Shown here piece by piece: positions 1-11,715 of a DNA stretch of 64,000 nt. Position 1 is the first letter of the stretch. Each line of letters opens with the position of its first letter. Position numbers and translations under genes: made by a program. The notes beneath the pieces are model-generated. The model saw only the letters and a program-made list of their open reading frames with translations. It was not told where the DNA came from and ran no database searches. This stretch comes from Hexactinellida sp. DTS-2022 (Eukaryota > Porifera > Hexactinellida), in NCBI GenBank assembly GCA_028753945.1, contig JAPNXP010000008.1, positions 2,356,001-2,420,000 of the forward strand, in the 5' to 3' direction.

Positions 1-556
1 ATTATTTTCGGGTCTGTCGTCTGCAATTTGTATATGAGTATGTTAAATGATTTATGAGGGCATCGACCGCTCCAGTCGACCCGGGACATTTGCCATATAC
101 TCCATGCTAGATTTATCTTCAGGTTCGAGTTCGATAGTCTCAAACTTGGTTTCATATATAAGTTTGTCTTAATCGGTCATTTCTGTTTTAATTAATTATT
201 TATTGATTAAGCAGCATCTGGAAATCCAGCCAATTCAAACTTATTGCATACAAATGCAGTTTAAACCGCTTTTACCATTTCTTTCCTCAAGATAAAATAA
301 GAAATTACGAAAGTAAGAAAAAATGTACAGCTCACAGACTAAGTTACTATAGACTATTCACTGATTGATTTTCCATTACCATGGATCACTTCAAGTATAT
401 TTTGTAAACCACCCACAATATTTGAGTACAAGTTTACTAACTTTCAGTCTAGATCAATTTCTTTTCTACACATTTTTGTGGCTTTCTAATTACCACACCA
501 CTTACTCTTATCTTCTACTCTTTATTTAATTTTTCTTTCCTTTTTTTATTTACTAG

Positions 557-880
557 AATCATACCAAGCAGGTATAGTGTTGCTAATTGTACTTCTAATT
601 ATGATGGTATTAAATATACTCCTATTTTTGAGATGTTGCATCACTGGCCAATGGTGTACAAGAACAAGATGATTGGAAAAAGTTTTTACATCGGGATGAT
701 GTCTGACAATTGAACAGAATTTTCTTCTGAGCTAAACATTTAGTGAGCAGGACCAGTTACTTTAGGTTGCAATTCCTCAAGGCGATGGTTCTATCAATAA
801 GTTTTCCCGTAAGCCTGGTATTCGAAAGGGTGCTAAGCCTATTATTATAGTACCAAATTGCCCATCTTACCACAGTGGTT
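557..880 (+). pseudogene. THAP-domain remnant of P transposase (copy P1)
   Basis: Fragments in shifting frames resemble a THAP zinc finger, the DNA-binding domain at the start of P-element/THAP9-type transposases. In order they are SVANCTSNYDGIKYTP (first Cys of the usual pair changed to Tyr), DDWKKFLHRDD, AKH for the C-x2-CH part, and RKGAKPIIIVPNCPSY at the place of the conserved AVPxxF motif. The second fragment corresponds to KWKRFLHRDG in copy P4 at 19.1 kb. At least two frameshifts are needed, so it is not translatable as it stands. Confidence 0.65.
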
Positions 881-1246
881 TTTTTGGACCATTCACAGGA
901 ATTAGGTATTTCCAGGGCAGATAGACCTATCAATTGTATTATATACCATTGGGTTATCAATACTTGTGAATCTATTTATGCACTCAGAAAATTAGTACGG
1001 CTTCTTATTTTAAAGTTATTATGTCATACAATTTTTAGACGCCCATAGTTTCCACAAATATTTGCTAAATTAGTATTTTCAAATAAACTAGAGCGAATTC
1101 ATTTGTATGCAACTCTAAATATATTCACTTGATAATGTAATTCAGAAGCCTAGGCCAGTTAGATACCCAGCTTTTTTAACTTCAACGATTCGACCAGTTT
1201 TTCTGTATCCAATTTTGGCATTTGTTGACCCTTGCATTTTATATTC

Positions 1247-2150
1247 CATTACAGCAACCCTCATCGATTCCTTGCTTGAAAGGTAATCCCACGCTTCTAA
1301 ATTATTCAATTTAGTTTACTAATTGATGAAATTTATACTAAAAATTAATATCTTTCTATCTAATTTTCAAAACCTCCGTATATAGACAAGTAGATTTTGT
1401 TTTGCGCGGGGTTGCTCAGGATCAGAAAGCGGTTAAAACAATAGTTTATTAGGTCATTATAAGATAAAAACGTGTCTGGGTTGACACCACTTGACACCAC
1501 CACAAAACTAGGTACCTCCTAAAAGGTATATATCTGTCCGGATTTTTTGTTGAATCATATTTTGTAATGATCCACTACACCTAGAGTTTACATGATATAT
1601 ACCATATTTCCTCGAATAAGCGCCGAAGCTCTTATTGTTTTCGTGAGCCAAAAAATCGTGAATTTTTGTGAAAAATCCAGAATTTATTATTTATCTCAGT
1701 TCTAATGGTTTCCACCAAAAGTTTAGCTATCGAAGTTGCCAAAATCAATGGATTTCAATACAGTGATCAACTAATGTCTTTAAATTTTATCATACCAATG
1801 TCATTTTGATTGACCCGGCGCTTATTCGGGGAAATACGGTATTTGAAATTAACTATTTTAGGATTATCTAAGCCTAATGTGCAATAATATATATTGAAAG
1901 TGTTAGGTTATAGTGAAAGAAGCTTACCGAGAATATGAGCATGATCTGAAGCATAATAAACTACAAAATTCTAAAAAGTAAATGATTCTGTTGTGTGATG
2001 ATTTAATGCATTATATCTCCCAAAGACTTTCAAATTTTAGCTGAAATTAATGTTTTCTACGTTTTAGCTTATGCTTAAAACGATAAAAATGGTTTACTGT
2101 GATTTGAAGAACATTGAAAATTTGCACTACTTCCTGTCGATTAACCACTG
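1247..2150 (+). repeat. Interspersed repeat, copy A, inserted in P1
   Basis: This stretch recurs as reverse complement at 17136-17792. The two copies align along their whole length by eye, apart from a 238-bp MITE (1602-1839) present only here. It has no coding frame. It sits between the THAP and catalytic parts of the P1 element, so it is either a later insertion or intron-like element DNA. Its ends begin with ACAGCAACC and finish with AACCACTG, which are not convincing inverted repeats. Confidence 0.6.
1602..1839. mobile_element. Mariner-type MITE with TA target duplication
   Basis: A 238-bp element has inverted ends resembling CCGTATTTCCCCGAATAAGC and is flanked by TA (1600-1601 and 1840-1841). 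The empty site is visible in repeat copy B near 17440, where the flanks join without the insert. A relative lies at 42469-42696. It has no coding capacity. Confidence 0.85.
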
Positions 2151-2381
2151 TGCTTACTTACAAAATCAAAATGAACTTCCTGAACGTCTTGACCGCGATG
2201 AATTAAATATCCGACATTTTCGTCAGCGCTTCAGTTGAGTATTGCTGAACACCTAACAGAGAATGTAAGTACTCAGTGATGAGCGTTGATGAATTGCACA
2301 GAAATATTCAATTTTAAACTTGCATGAAGAATGGTTATATTTTCGCTATAGTCCAACCGCCCAACACATATTCAAAAAATA

Positions 2382-4399
2382 TTTGTCTGGTCATCTACTA
2401 TTCATGTCTCACCAGATAATATTAATGAAGAATTGAATGTCAAATGTTTTCTTAAGACTACTGACATGCGTCAAATTTCTCAATTACTACAAGAATTTGA
2501 CACGTACCAAAAGCCAGATGATATTGAGTTAGGAATCACCAAAGCTATCGATAGTCCTAAGTACACAGCAGAAAAGTTAACAACTAACTAAGATACCACA
2601 ATACATGATTCTCAAACTTACTTATTCGTTTGCAATTTATTCTCTGTCAGCTCGAAAACTTGATATGTCGAAAACGAGACGTCGCTATAACGTCTTGACA
2701 TTAGTGTTCTCCCTTAAAGCTCAATTGATATCTTCTGGTTGTTACCCATATTTGCAATCATTGAATTGTCTTAGTTTATCCCATCCTTCAACACTCATAA
2801 GACTATTCTAACATTGGTTTAGATACAACTTTGTTCATTATTTGAGAGTTTAGTGCCAGAATTTTGATAATTTGAAAAAACATGTTATTTTAAAACTTGA
2901 AGAAACACGCGTACAGTTTAAGTATACCTACATTGGAGTAAGAATCTTTGGTTCGCCTTTTATTAATCCGAATTTCATCACGCCTGTCAGCCAATCTTCT
3001 GAACTGAATCCAGCTAAACTGTTTTGGCTTTTCAAATTTCAAGTCTCTTCACTAAATGGTCCCAAATTGTACGACTCCTTCCATGTTGTAATGCTAAATC
3101 TTCTGAATTACTTCCAGTAGTTAATCAAGTAATTATAGACATCGAAGTTGTGGCCTGAAAGGTTATAGCAATAAAATCTGCACTGACGATTACCAGTTTA
3201 ACGTGAGTTTATTCAAATCGTTGGCTAATTCATCTAACTTGCAGTTTAGTTTTCCGAACCCAGCTAATCCCACTCGTGCTATATTCTTGATATTCGATCC
3301 AGTACATATTATTAAATGTATTCGGAATAACTGGATAAATCAGAAAGATCCCCTTACCACGATTATTTTCCCATCTATCACTGATTATTTCAATAATACC
3401 TTTCCTTATCACCACACAACGCTATCTTTGTATTCAACCAGAGGAACAAAATTTTCAACCAGACTCATCAATTTATCGATCTTATATCCAGATTTTGGAA
3501 GATGTGCAACATTCATTGTCCTGGTGAAGATAGTTGTCTACTTGATTCCGATTCCAAAATATTCAATACCAAGATAAACGTTTTGAATTTCTTGCACAAT
3601 TTTGTTCTTGGCTTGAGAACTGGAAATACATACGTAGCTTACACTACCAAAGTAATTCCTAAAATTATCAATCATTTAACCAGCGATAAATGTGGATTTT
3701 CCAATGTGTTTACTGGATTCTTACAAAACGACTCTCTAGAGAAGCATTTTGGTGTTCACCGGCTAATGTCTGGTTGCCAATACAACGTTTCCTTTCGTCA
3801 AGTTGTTGAGAACGAGCAACGGATCAAGATTGGTAACATTCTGAAGGTTTTCGTTAGAGGTTTTTCAGTTAAACAGGTTGCTGTAGTTCGTCAATCAGAC
3901 TTGAACATTTATTCTTCTCTTCTACATCAAAATTTTGAATTCTCACCTACAGTGGAAATCCGCCAAGCATTGGCTTTTATTGGTGGATATTCATTTCACA
4001 ACATTTGTAAGAATATGCTCTATTAAATTATGTCTAAATTCACTACATATTGTATCATTGTATATCTCTACTCACTGAACTAAGGTGTTTCTCTCTGGAG
4101 TGTGAAGAGTCCGATCTTACACTATTTCACTTAGCTGACTGGGGTGGACTTATATACTCATCCAATGGTGTAATAAGCGTTGTTACTATTCATTGGAAAT
4201 ACTTACTATTCTTGAACAGAACCCAGCTTTGTTGAGACAATTCATTGCTGAATCAGACAAAGAGGTTCTAATTCAATTAGCGAAGTCTAGAATAGAATTT
4301 GTTAGTTTCGAATTCTGGAGAAATGAATGTCCTGACCGCCAGAAACCTTGTATGTACTATCTGGCTCAAATTATCTCTGCTACTACTACTTTATTATAG
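2382..4399 (+). pseudogene. P-element transposase core (copy P1), frameshifted
   Basis: The transposase (RNase H-like catalytic domain with a GTP-binding insertion in this family) is spread over several frames. In order: PDDIELGITKAIDSPKYTAE (2.5 kb); SARKLDMSKTRR and LPHPSTLIRLF-like sequence (2.6-2.8 kb, the linker helix region); FDPVHIIKCIRNNW (3.3 kb); LQNDSLEKHFGVHRLMSG then NVSFRQVVENEQRIKIGNIL (3.7-3.85 kb); and the C-terminal DWGGLIYSSNGV (4.1 kb) followed by TILEQNPALLRQFI (4.2 kb). The longest open part is 3502-4026. Frame changes near 2.6, 3.2, 3.5 and 4.19 kb, plus stops, make it inactive. It is the most complete P transposase in the window. Confidence 0.85.
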
Positions 4400-4503
4400 G
4401 AAATTAAAGGACCATGAAATTAATTCGACGAAATTAACGCTCCATGAAATTCACGCGAATCTGAGCAATTCGCCTTAATGTCATGGCACGATAATTTCCT
4501 AAA
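4392..4503. mobile_element. Short palindromic MITE, divergent copy
   Basis: The block starts TTATTATAGGAAATT and ends GATAATTTCCTA, with inner CCATGAAATT motifs. It is a diverged copy of the better palindromic element at 4807-4929, 300 bp downstream. It sits exactly at the end of the P1 reading frame and may supply its stop codon. Confidence 0.6.
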
Positions 4504-4704
4504 AATGTATTCTATGTTGTCTAGTTGGTCTACATTGACTCTACAAGAAACATATTCCTCAATTTTCCTTGAAGTTATATGTTACTTTGTGACATGTTTG
4601 CACTCTTTGATATATCTACAGACTGTTTTCCGCTTAGTTGACTCGTTATAACATTTGTACTAATTGTTGTTCTTATTATCCTAAAGATTATTGTAAGTTA
4701 ATAA

Positions 4705-4803
4705 GGTATACCCCCGAGTATATAATGTCCTAGTCTAATTATACTCCTTGATATATTATGTCCTACCCTAATTATACTCCCGGATATATTCTGTCCTATT
4801 CCA
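4705..4803. repeat. Three-copy tandem repeat, about 33 bp period
   Basis: Three successive units contain a TATACTCC-like start, then ATATATTATGTCCTA, then TCTAATTATACTCC. The units differ by a few bases. The repeat lies between two copies of the palindromic MITE. Confidence 0.6.
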
Positions 4804-4806
4804 ATG

Positions 4807-4929
4807 ACCTTATTATAGGAAATTAACGCGCCATGAAATTAATACGACGGAAATTAACTCTCCATGAAATGAACGCGAATGGAGCAATTCGCGTTAATAT
4901 CATGGCGCGTTAATTTCCTATAATAAGGT
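4807..4929. mobile_element. Palindromic MITE
   Basis: The 123-bp element begins ACCTTATTATAGGAAATTAA and ends with its reverse complement. The arms continue through CGCGCCATGA, leaving only a small loop. Related motifs (CATGAAATTAACGCG) recur near 49230. It has no coding capacity. Confidence 0.75.
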
Positions 4930-5243
4930 AATTGTTATTGAAAATAAAATAAGAAATTTGAATACTAAACGTGGCCTATACAATCCTACAAGATCGTCTA
5001 AAAAACTACTAAATTTCAGACTTGCAGTCAAAGTAAATTCGAGTAGTATGTATTTTATTGTTATTAGTTAATTGTATGCATTCGAGTATTCGTAATATGT
5101 TTGGATGCAACCATTTCGTTGTCATTCAAGTTATTAAACTATCCAAAGCATGATATCAAATATTAGAGAGTATGTTAGAGATTTGACTTATCGAAGCACT
5201 AGACTTGAAGTAATCCATGGTAAATTCAGTGAATAGTCTATAG

Positions 5244-6034
5244 CAGTGGTTCCCAACCTTTTTGAGCTGGCGGAACCCTTTTCAACGTATTCGTTTCAGC
5301 GGCACCCCAAATCTGAGATTTAGGGAGACCGGCTAATGCTGATATTAGAATTAAAATTACTGTCACGGAAATTTTCTTCCCCTTGAAAAATTGTTCCGGG
5401 CAAGAAAATTTGTTCTTCTGTGGAAATTAGTCCCTCTGATGTTTGTGTTTATCTAGTTTCAGCATTTTCTAGGCGATTTTTCCCATATTGGGACAAATTA
5501 TTTTATGAATAGGCCTGTCACCTGGGAAATTGATACGGGACAAAAATTCCAAGGAAATATGATCCTAGCACCATTTTTCAATTGAATTTTGGTTCGGGTG
5601 ACCAATTCTTTAGGAAAATTGGTCCCTCGTTACAAAATTCCATGGAATATTGGTCCCATGGTGGAACCAAAGATTTCAGCCTAGGTCCATTTCTCCATGT
5701 AACATTGTTCCACCGAACTAATTTTAACCCAAAGATTGGCCCGGTGGACCAATATTCCTGGAAAAAAATTGTCCTAGGGCCAGTCCATCTTGGATATTGG
5801 TCCCCCGGACTAATATTAGGGGAACAATTTTCCAGTTACAAATCTATAGATACTATTATAATATAAGACTAATTGAAAGCAACCTGGAGTTAATTAATTA
5901 ATGAAAACCTCTGAAATTTACAAAATATCAAAAGTCACAAGATCAGTAAACAAGTATAATGGTAAGTCTGCGGCACCCCTAAAGGAAGCGAACGGCATCC
6001 AAGGGTGCCGTTTCACCCTGGTTGGGAACCACTG
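5244..6034. mobile_element. Non-autonomous hAT element, 791 bp
   Basis: Terminal inverted repeats are CAGTGGTTCCCAACC at the left and GGTTGGGAACCACTG at the right. An exact 8-bp target duplication GTCTATAG lies at 5236-5243 and 6035-6042. These are standard hAT hallmarks. The insert splits the right terminal arm of P1. A short open frame at 5582-5866 has no recognisable product and reads through internal repeats (TTGGTCC motifs). Confidence 0.92.
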
Positions 6035-6049
6035 GTCTATAGTAACGTA

Positions 6050-6540
6050 GTCAGTATAGTGATTTCTATTTTAAATTGATTTCTCATTTAATGTTGTCTC
6101 CCCATCTAATTTTGTTGGCGAATCGGCCCAATCGGGTAAAAACTGAACGAGTTATTCCCAATTATGTGCTTTTATAACGTCATATTTTCGTAATTTCGTA
6201 TAGAAAACCAATAGATCGTTGTGATCGTGTAAAATCTCCCAATCATGCAATTTTTTCAGTTCTTTAGAGCATATTGTATTTCCTATTAATTGTGGACAAA
6301 CACACATACACACACACACAAACAGACATTAATTGTGCTTTTAATAGATACGACATTTAGAACACTACTAAAAATACATAATATACAAGACAATAGTGAA
6401 TGACTCGGAACTATTAGAGGATTTTCCATGAAAATATTGAAAATATTGAAAATGTGAGAAAGAACGAACTATGAACTGTATTCTCGTCAGGATATTGAAG
6501 ATAGGATAAAGATACTATCTTCACCAAAGCCAAGCAGTGG
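6050..6540. other. No gene; CA microsatellite
   Basis: No coding signal was seen. A short CA-rich microsatellite occupies 6299-6320. Confidence 0.6.
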
Positions 6541-6900
6541 AAAAGAACTGTAGTATCTTATTTTGATGCGCTATCGTATATTGAGGCGCTGTATAAATAC
6601 TAGTATAAATCATGGATGCGCTATTAAAATTATTTTCTAGTGTTTTGAGGAGCGTAGTAGACAATTTACATTTTCCAGAATTTAATGATGTAATGTAAAA
6701 TTGATTAGTTATCTTTTAATTTGCGTGCTAACTACGATAAATTATCTCGTCAAATGATAGGAAATCGCATTTTATATAGTAGCGTCTCAATCTACTAGAG
6801 CGCCTCAAAATTCTACAGTTTAATTTGTAATTGCATTACCATGGTTTATACTAGTGTATCATTCAACGCCTCAATATACAATAAGATACAACAGAACTTT
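6541..6900. mobile_element. Foldback MITE with about 70-bp arms
   Basis: The left arm, 6541-6615, runs through GTAGTATCTTATTTTGATG and ATATTGAGGCGC to TATACTAG-type sequence and CATGG. The right arm, 6839-6900, is its imperfect reverse complement, with CGCCTCAATATAC and ATAAGATAC. The spacer is AT-rich and non-coding. I could not define a clean target duplication. Confidence 0.65.
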
Positions 6901-8188
6901 CAAGATGGCATAAACCACGTCCGAAGTATTACACAGTTCAATTCCTGACCTTTAAATTCTCTATCTGAGGTGACAAGAATGGCACAGCAAGCAAACGTGT
7001 TGTACATTAGAAGATCTCTAGGACGCATTAAAAAGGTCAACATTGATCAAAATCACAGTGGTAGGACCGGAATATGTAAAGTGAATTCATCAGAGCTGCA
7101 TGCAGTGGCAGAAAAGATTTTTCAACTTTTCGTTTCTCATGCACATACACCAACTTAAGAAATCGAGGAAGTCCATTAAATTCCTTGTTGTAGAGTTTGT
7201 CCGTCCACGTGCTTTATTAAATAAGTCTGCTGAAGCAGTTGCAAACACTCTAATGGATTTTTTGTGATTTTGGAGCTCCGTTTATCCTCAGAGTGATAAT
7301 GGACGGGAGTTTAAAAGTCTACTGCTGTTTAACATGCTGAATGAAAATTGGCCTTCAACATAATCATTCATGGGAATCCGCTTCATCCTGAAACGCAAGG
7401 CTTAGTGGAAATAGTAACCAAGACATCAAACGTCAGTTCACTTCCATGAGTTTCGAGAACTCAGACAAATATGTCCGCCAAGTGCAATATAAGAAGAACT
7501 CCAGGTTCACAACACTATTGGAATGACTCCGTTTCAAGCGCTTGCATATCGTAAACTCCCTCTAAGCATAATAGAACTCGTATTCCCATTGAAGCGATAG
7601 ATGATTTAGGAGTGAAGAATATCTAGAACTCGTGACTGAGGGAATGAATAACCAATTACTCCGTTGATACCTGAAGAGTGTGACAACCTCTGTGAAGTCC
7701 ATTACTATGAAAGACAGCACTCAGTAATTACTTTATATTCAAATCCATCTGACAATTTTATGGAAGAAATATCGTTCCTCCTTCGTCAAATCTCACGTTT
7801 TCGAGGAAAACATTCACCCCTAGAGTCCAGGAATTTCGCAGTTCCCACCAATAAATATCACCCATCATTCTCAAGCTTCTATTCCACCACTAGCTCTATA
7901 AACGATCCCACAAATTCCATTAGCTATGAACATTTAGCAATTGACACCACTCCTCCTTTACTCCCTGAGGACACACCAGAATGTGCTGAATGTAAAACGA
8001 GACTTCGGAGTACATCGTTGTCCCGGGTGCAAACGGTACATGCATCTATTTTGTCAGAGTCAAAGGTGAAGAAGGGTTTGGAGCTTGTAAATGGTGCACT
8101 AAGTGTGACTTGCATCGGTTACAACGATAAAGTGAAGTGGAGCATATTTAAATTACACGTCGCCAAGAACAAACTTCATAGCAGGGTG

Positions 8189-8657
8189 CAGTGGCGGCCG
8201 CCCCCCCGCGCTTTTGACCCGCCCCCCCCCTGTGGGGGGGCGGGAATTCGCTTGTCTGTTATAGGAGTACTTATTGTTAATGCGGAAATGCTATACGGCC
8301 TGGACAGGCAGTCCATAATTAGCTGTTTTGCTGAGATGCCCCACCGTATACTTTTATAGGACAGATTATTTAACTAAGTTTGTCATTAAAAATATCGATT
8401 TTGGTTTGAATGTGAATTTTGGAATGCCTACAACTATTGGATTTGCCCCTCCAGTGCATTGGTCCCATAGGCGTCGTAAATTCAAAGGTCAATACTTCGA
8501 GCCGCCCGGAAATTCCGGGTAATGTCCGGGTAAACTCCGGGTATAGTATTAGTAGCATAGGGGCAACCCTTCCGGGCACCCGGACGGGTTACGACGCCTA
8601 TGATTCGTCCGCCCCCCTTTCGCCCCCCCCAATGGGGCTGTGCTGGCGCCGCCCCTG
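8189..8657. mobile_element. hAT-type MITE with C/G tracts, host of a second MITE
   Basis: The ends are CAGTGGCGGC and GGCGCCGCCCCTG. The target duplication is GCAGGGTG at 8181-8188 and GCAGAGTG at 8658-8665 (7 of 8). C-rich runs lie just inside both ends. It splits the Ginger2-like pseudogene and itself contains the element at 8466-8602. Confidence 0.82.
8466..8602. mobile_element. hAT-type MITE nested inside a MITE
   Basis: A 137-bp element has perfect 14-bp inverted ends CATAGGCGTCGTAA and TTACGACGCCTATG. The 8-bp target duplication is ATTGGTCC (8458-8465) and ATTCGTCC (8603-8610), 7 of 8. CCGGGTAA-type repeats occupy its centre. Confidence 0.8.
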
Positions 8658-9164
8658 GCAGAGTGCTCAAGAGTAGCGCGAATAAAGTGTATTCTGCCGA
8701 TGTTGGGATACACAGTCATTATTATACCATCTAAGCCCGATGTCATTATTCCACTTGAGAGCAAAAACCTGATGAATTTTATAATGGATGAAGTTGAAGA
8801 TTTGTATACATTCAGTACTGGTTAAGGAAAGTTCGGAATCCGGATATAACGCAATCGTTTTTTGTTTGTCAGTCAAAGTTCCAGATAATTGATTCTGTTC
8901 CTGATGCCATAATTTTGCAGACCACAGCAATGCAAAATGCATCAATGTTCGTCCTGCAATCTTATAAGTGTAAGATTTGCTCAACTTTAAGATCTTTCTT
9001 TGGAAGATCGAAGATGAGTTGCAATTCAAGGTGCCATAATGGGAAAGCTTGTAGAAATAAGCACATTGATGGTTATCTAGATTTTTTGTGATTAGTATTT
9101 TAGCAGTAGTTCGCAAAGAAGCTTTCTTCATCCATAGACTACGTAATATACAGATGGGAGACTA

Positions 9165-9359
9165 CAGGGTTCTCGCCAGGATCTTCTGTTGTAAGGGTAC
9201 ATGAGAGTCAGATATTACTTAATGTCAATGTTTTAATGAAACCTTCAAGTAATAATATTGACTCAAAGGGTACATGCCCACTTTCGACATGTGTATAAAG
9301 GGTTCAATAGCTTTCAAGAAGGGCATGTACCTTTTGATAGAGGCCTAGCGAGAACCCTG
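9165..9359. mobile_element. hAT-type MITE, 195 bp
   Basis: The ends are CAGGGTTCTCGCCAGG and CTAGCGAGAACCCTG, imperfect inverted repeats. The target duplication is GGAGACTA (9157-9164) and GGAAACTA (9360-9367), 7 of 8. Internal GTACATG and TACATGCCC blocks form a secondary inverted repeat. Confidence 0.85.
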
Positions 9360-9999
9360 GGAAACTAACAGAAAATTGAAAAAAAGCGAGGTCATTCTTG
9401 AATACTCTCTCTCGTGTAAACTAGTACTCATTACTCTAGATAATATCCACTACTAGGTAATCAGGTATGGCGAATATATTGGGATCATTTTCGAGGTCCC
9501 TAGGGATGTAGTTTTGTGGTTTAGGCCCTATTTATGATGACGCTAGCATATTTCTATTCATTAGATATACAAATTTCCCGAAATTAATTTCATATATTAT
9601 ACATACTGTAATCCTATAAATTGTTGAAAGTTCTACTATTTAGCACTTCCTTTCTCTAAATTAGTAGTTCAACTCAGCATGAAATTTGTATTCATTTAGA
9701 GGAAATACGATTACGTATAATAGTTCTACAAAAGTAAATATAGAACTATCATTAAACAAATTCATATTAGATTCTTTTTAAGTTTGTTAGCCTTAATGAT
9801 TCTACATTATCTTTACGCCTAGTTTCACTGATTTCCCTTGAAAGTCCTGTTAGGTAAAGGTTAGCAATAATGGAATTTGTTTGATTTCGGAGGGCAACGT
9901 AATGCCATTCACAAGCAAATGTAGTATCTCATCGTTTTGACATCATCTCAAGTAGACGGTAGATGAGGATCTTCAATGGGAACATAGTAGCTAGGATCT
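9360..9999. other. No recognisable feature
   Basis: AT-rich sequence. Its last part may be the very end of the P2 transposase, but I cannot support a frame there. Confidence 0.5.
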
Positions 10000-11715
10000 T
10001 TGTTTCTAAATACTGAACAATGCAAAATGCTGTTTCTACATAACTGTGGAGGACCGCCACTATTTAATGTGCTAATGAAAGAAGTTGTCATGAGATCTTT
10101 ATGAAGAAGTTCAGAACATTTTTGGCATTTAGATTGTTTTAGAAGTGAACGAGTATTATGACCTGAAATGTAGACTACAACGTCTTTTGTATCATGTGAT
10201 ATTACAAGCTGCTCGAGTAGTTACTATGGAGATTTATAGACAAAAACTCAGTAATTTTCTGATTGATGGCATCAGTTGAGAGAATTGTAATCTGGTATAA
10301 TCTGTCTCGTGTTTGACTAAATATCTTGTACGATAAAAACTAATTCGGACCTAAGAAATTCAGTCAAACTGACTAGGAATCGGCCACCACTCATTTTCCT
10401 GTATTGCGAGAAACTCCTTTCCAAAGAATCCGTTTGAAATCGGCCAGTTAACACATATTTATAACTTTCTTTGATTAATTCAGATGACAAGTATAAATAG
10501 CACTGTCGGTGGTGATTAAAGCGTTAAAGGTTTGTTTCGACAAACCAAGTCTTCATTCAGAATCTTTCCAAGTTATATTCCATTGATTCATGCCTTGGAT
10601 ATACTTGCATATGTTGTCATATGTATTGACAGGTATCGCATTACCAATTGGGTTTGGATGATCCCGTTCTTTCTCATTAAAATTTAACCACCATGCGTTT
10701 ATATGTTCTAAAAAGCTGGGATGACGTAATCTGATTCCTTTAGATATTGCCTCATTACAGTCGTAGTTTTAGAATCAAATATGGTTAGCGCTGGAGGAAC
10801 TGATTTTTTGTTATTACCTAGATGTAGCACTGAATAGTTCAGTGCAGGAACTTTGCGAAGGTGACAATTCTTAGAATGATCAAATCGTGAACTTTGTTGA
10901 GGCTACACCATCGGACATGATCAGGGATGGAAACAGCCAAGCTGTTAACAGCTATTGAAAATCGAAGCTGTTAACAGCTAGATGCTGACCAATGCAATAA
11001 TTGAAATATTATTATATAATCATTTAGTTTCAAATTTCACTGTTATGTAAATACGATATACAATTCGAATTTAAACATTTTTGAGTATAACTTTCTTTGC
11101 TTGTCCCTTTTCCTTAATTTTTACTGATATAATTATTGAATTTGAACAGCTCGAATTGGCTGTTAACAGCTCTCATTGGCTGTTAACAACTTAAAGGCGA
11201 CTTAAATTCGTTTAGGAATTGGGGACGAATTCTTAGATGTTAACAGCAAATTATTAGCTGTTAACAGCAAACAGCCAAAATGGCTGTTAACAGCAGATTC
11301 ACCACCCCTGGACATGATCCTCTAGAACGCTGATAGTACTTCTAAGAGAGAGTTCAAATTTTGGGACTGTAAAGATACGCCTGCCAAATTCATTATTTCG
11401 AATATTATTTACGAGATGAACAGTATCATAATATAAGTAATATTTTTTTCTGTTCTTCATGCAAACGTTTTTGCCATTGATAGGGAATTCTTTCATTAGT
11501 GTATTGAAAGAGGAAACATTAGACTGGTGATTGTCCGAAATTACACTACCAAGTTGGAAATCAGCATCATTCAGAATCTTGATACAATTGAGTATTCCAT
11601 TACATAGTATGATCTGTTTTGATAACTTGACAATTGGTATCGCTTTAATAATATTAGGGAATTGCTTTTTTAAGAGATACAACCATGAATCATAGAGTGC
11701 TAGTGCTCTTGACAT
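10000..11715 (-). pseudogene. P-element transposase (copy P2), central to C-terminal part
   Basis: Read on the - strand from 11715: DADFQLGSVISDNHQSNVS, then YDTVHLVNNIRNNEF (GTP-binding insertion region; compare FDPVHIIKCIRNNW in P1), then LSLRSTISVLEDH. A hAT MITE (10922-11310) interrupts. The reading resumes with KVPALNYSVLHLGNNKKS, PPALTIFDSKTT and HINAWWLNFNEKERDHP, then PIGNAIPVNTYDN. Near 10.1 kb the family's C-terminal block appears as ISGHNTRSLLKQSKCQKCSE. Frameshifts and stops are present. The THAP part is absent. It lies just beyond copy P3 in the same orientation, but the order of domains shows that the two are separate copies. Confidence 0.8.
10922..11310. mobile_element. hAT-type MITE inserted in P2 transposase
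   Basis: The ends are CAGGGATGGAAACAGCC and ACCACCCCTG, with GCTGTTAACAGC repeated many times inside in both orientations. An exact 8-bp target duplication GACATGAT lies at 10914-10921 and 11311-11318. The element is 389 bp and has no coding capacity. Confidence 0.92.

Larger units (their letters stand above)
335..6054 (+). mobile_element. P-element-like transposon, nested and decayed (copy P1)
   Basis: The inferred element carries a THAP remnant at 557-880 and transposase core frames at 2382-4399. Its ends are inverted copies: the left arm at 337-398 matches, as reverse complement, the right arm at 5203-5243 plus 6043-6052, sharing for example GTTACTATAGACTATTCACT. The right arm is split by a hAT element (5244-6034), which explains the gap. 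A further repeat (1247-2150), itself carrying a MITE, lies between the THAP part and the core. I see no matching 8-bp target duplication at the outer ends, so the exact boundary is uncertain by some tens of bases. Confidence 0.6.
6970..9060 (+). pseudogene. Ginger2/KRBA2-like integrase pseudogene
   Basis: The product was an integrase related to those of LTR retrotransposons, as found in Ginger DNA transposons and KRBA2-type genes. Visible pieces in order: PRALLNKSAEAVANTLMDF, then FGAP, then QSDNGREFKSLL (second catalytic Asp; 7.2-7.33 kb); HPETQGLVE (third catalytic acid, Glu; about 7.4 kb); NTIGMTPFQALAYRKLPL (7.5 kb); a Cys/His cluster VHRCPGCKRYMHLFC and EEGFGACKWCTKC (8.0-8.1 kb); and, after a hAT insertion at 8189-8657, a final Cys-rich tail CNSRCHNGKACRNK (about 9.0 kb). 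The integrase zinc finger and first Asp are not recognisable. Many stops and frame changes show it is dead. The C-terminal Cys-rich layout separates it from the Ginger1-like gene at 59-62 kb. Confidence 0.75.

Noticed and set aside
120..140. GGTTCGAGTTCGA, resembling a tRNA/SINE B box
   Set aside because: No A box or tRNA-like fold was visible around it.
7924..8115. Several - strand frames opposite the Ginger2-like pseudogene and its MITE
   Set aside because: They are shadows of the + strand coding remnant and of G/C runs.
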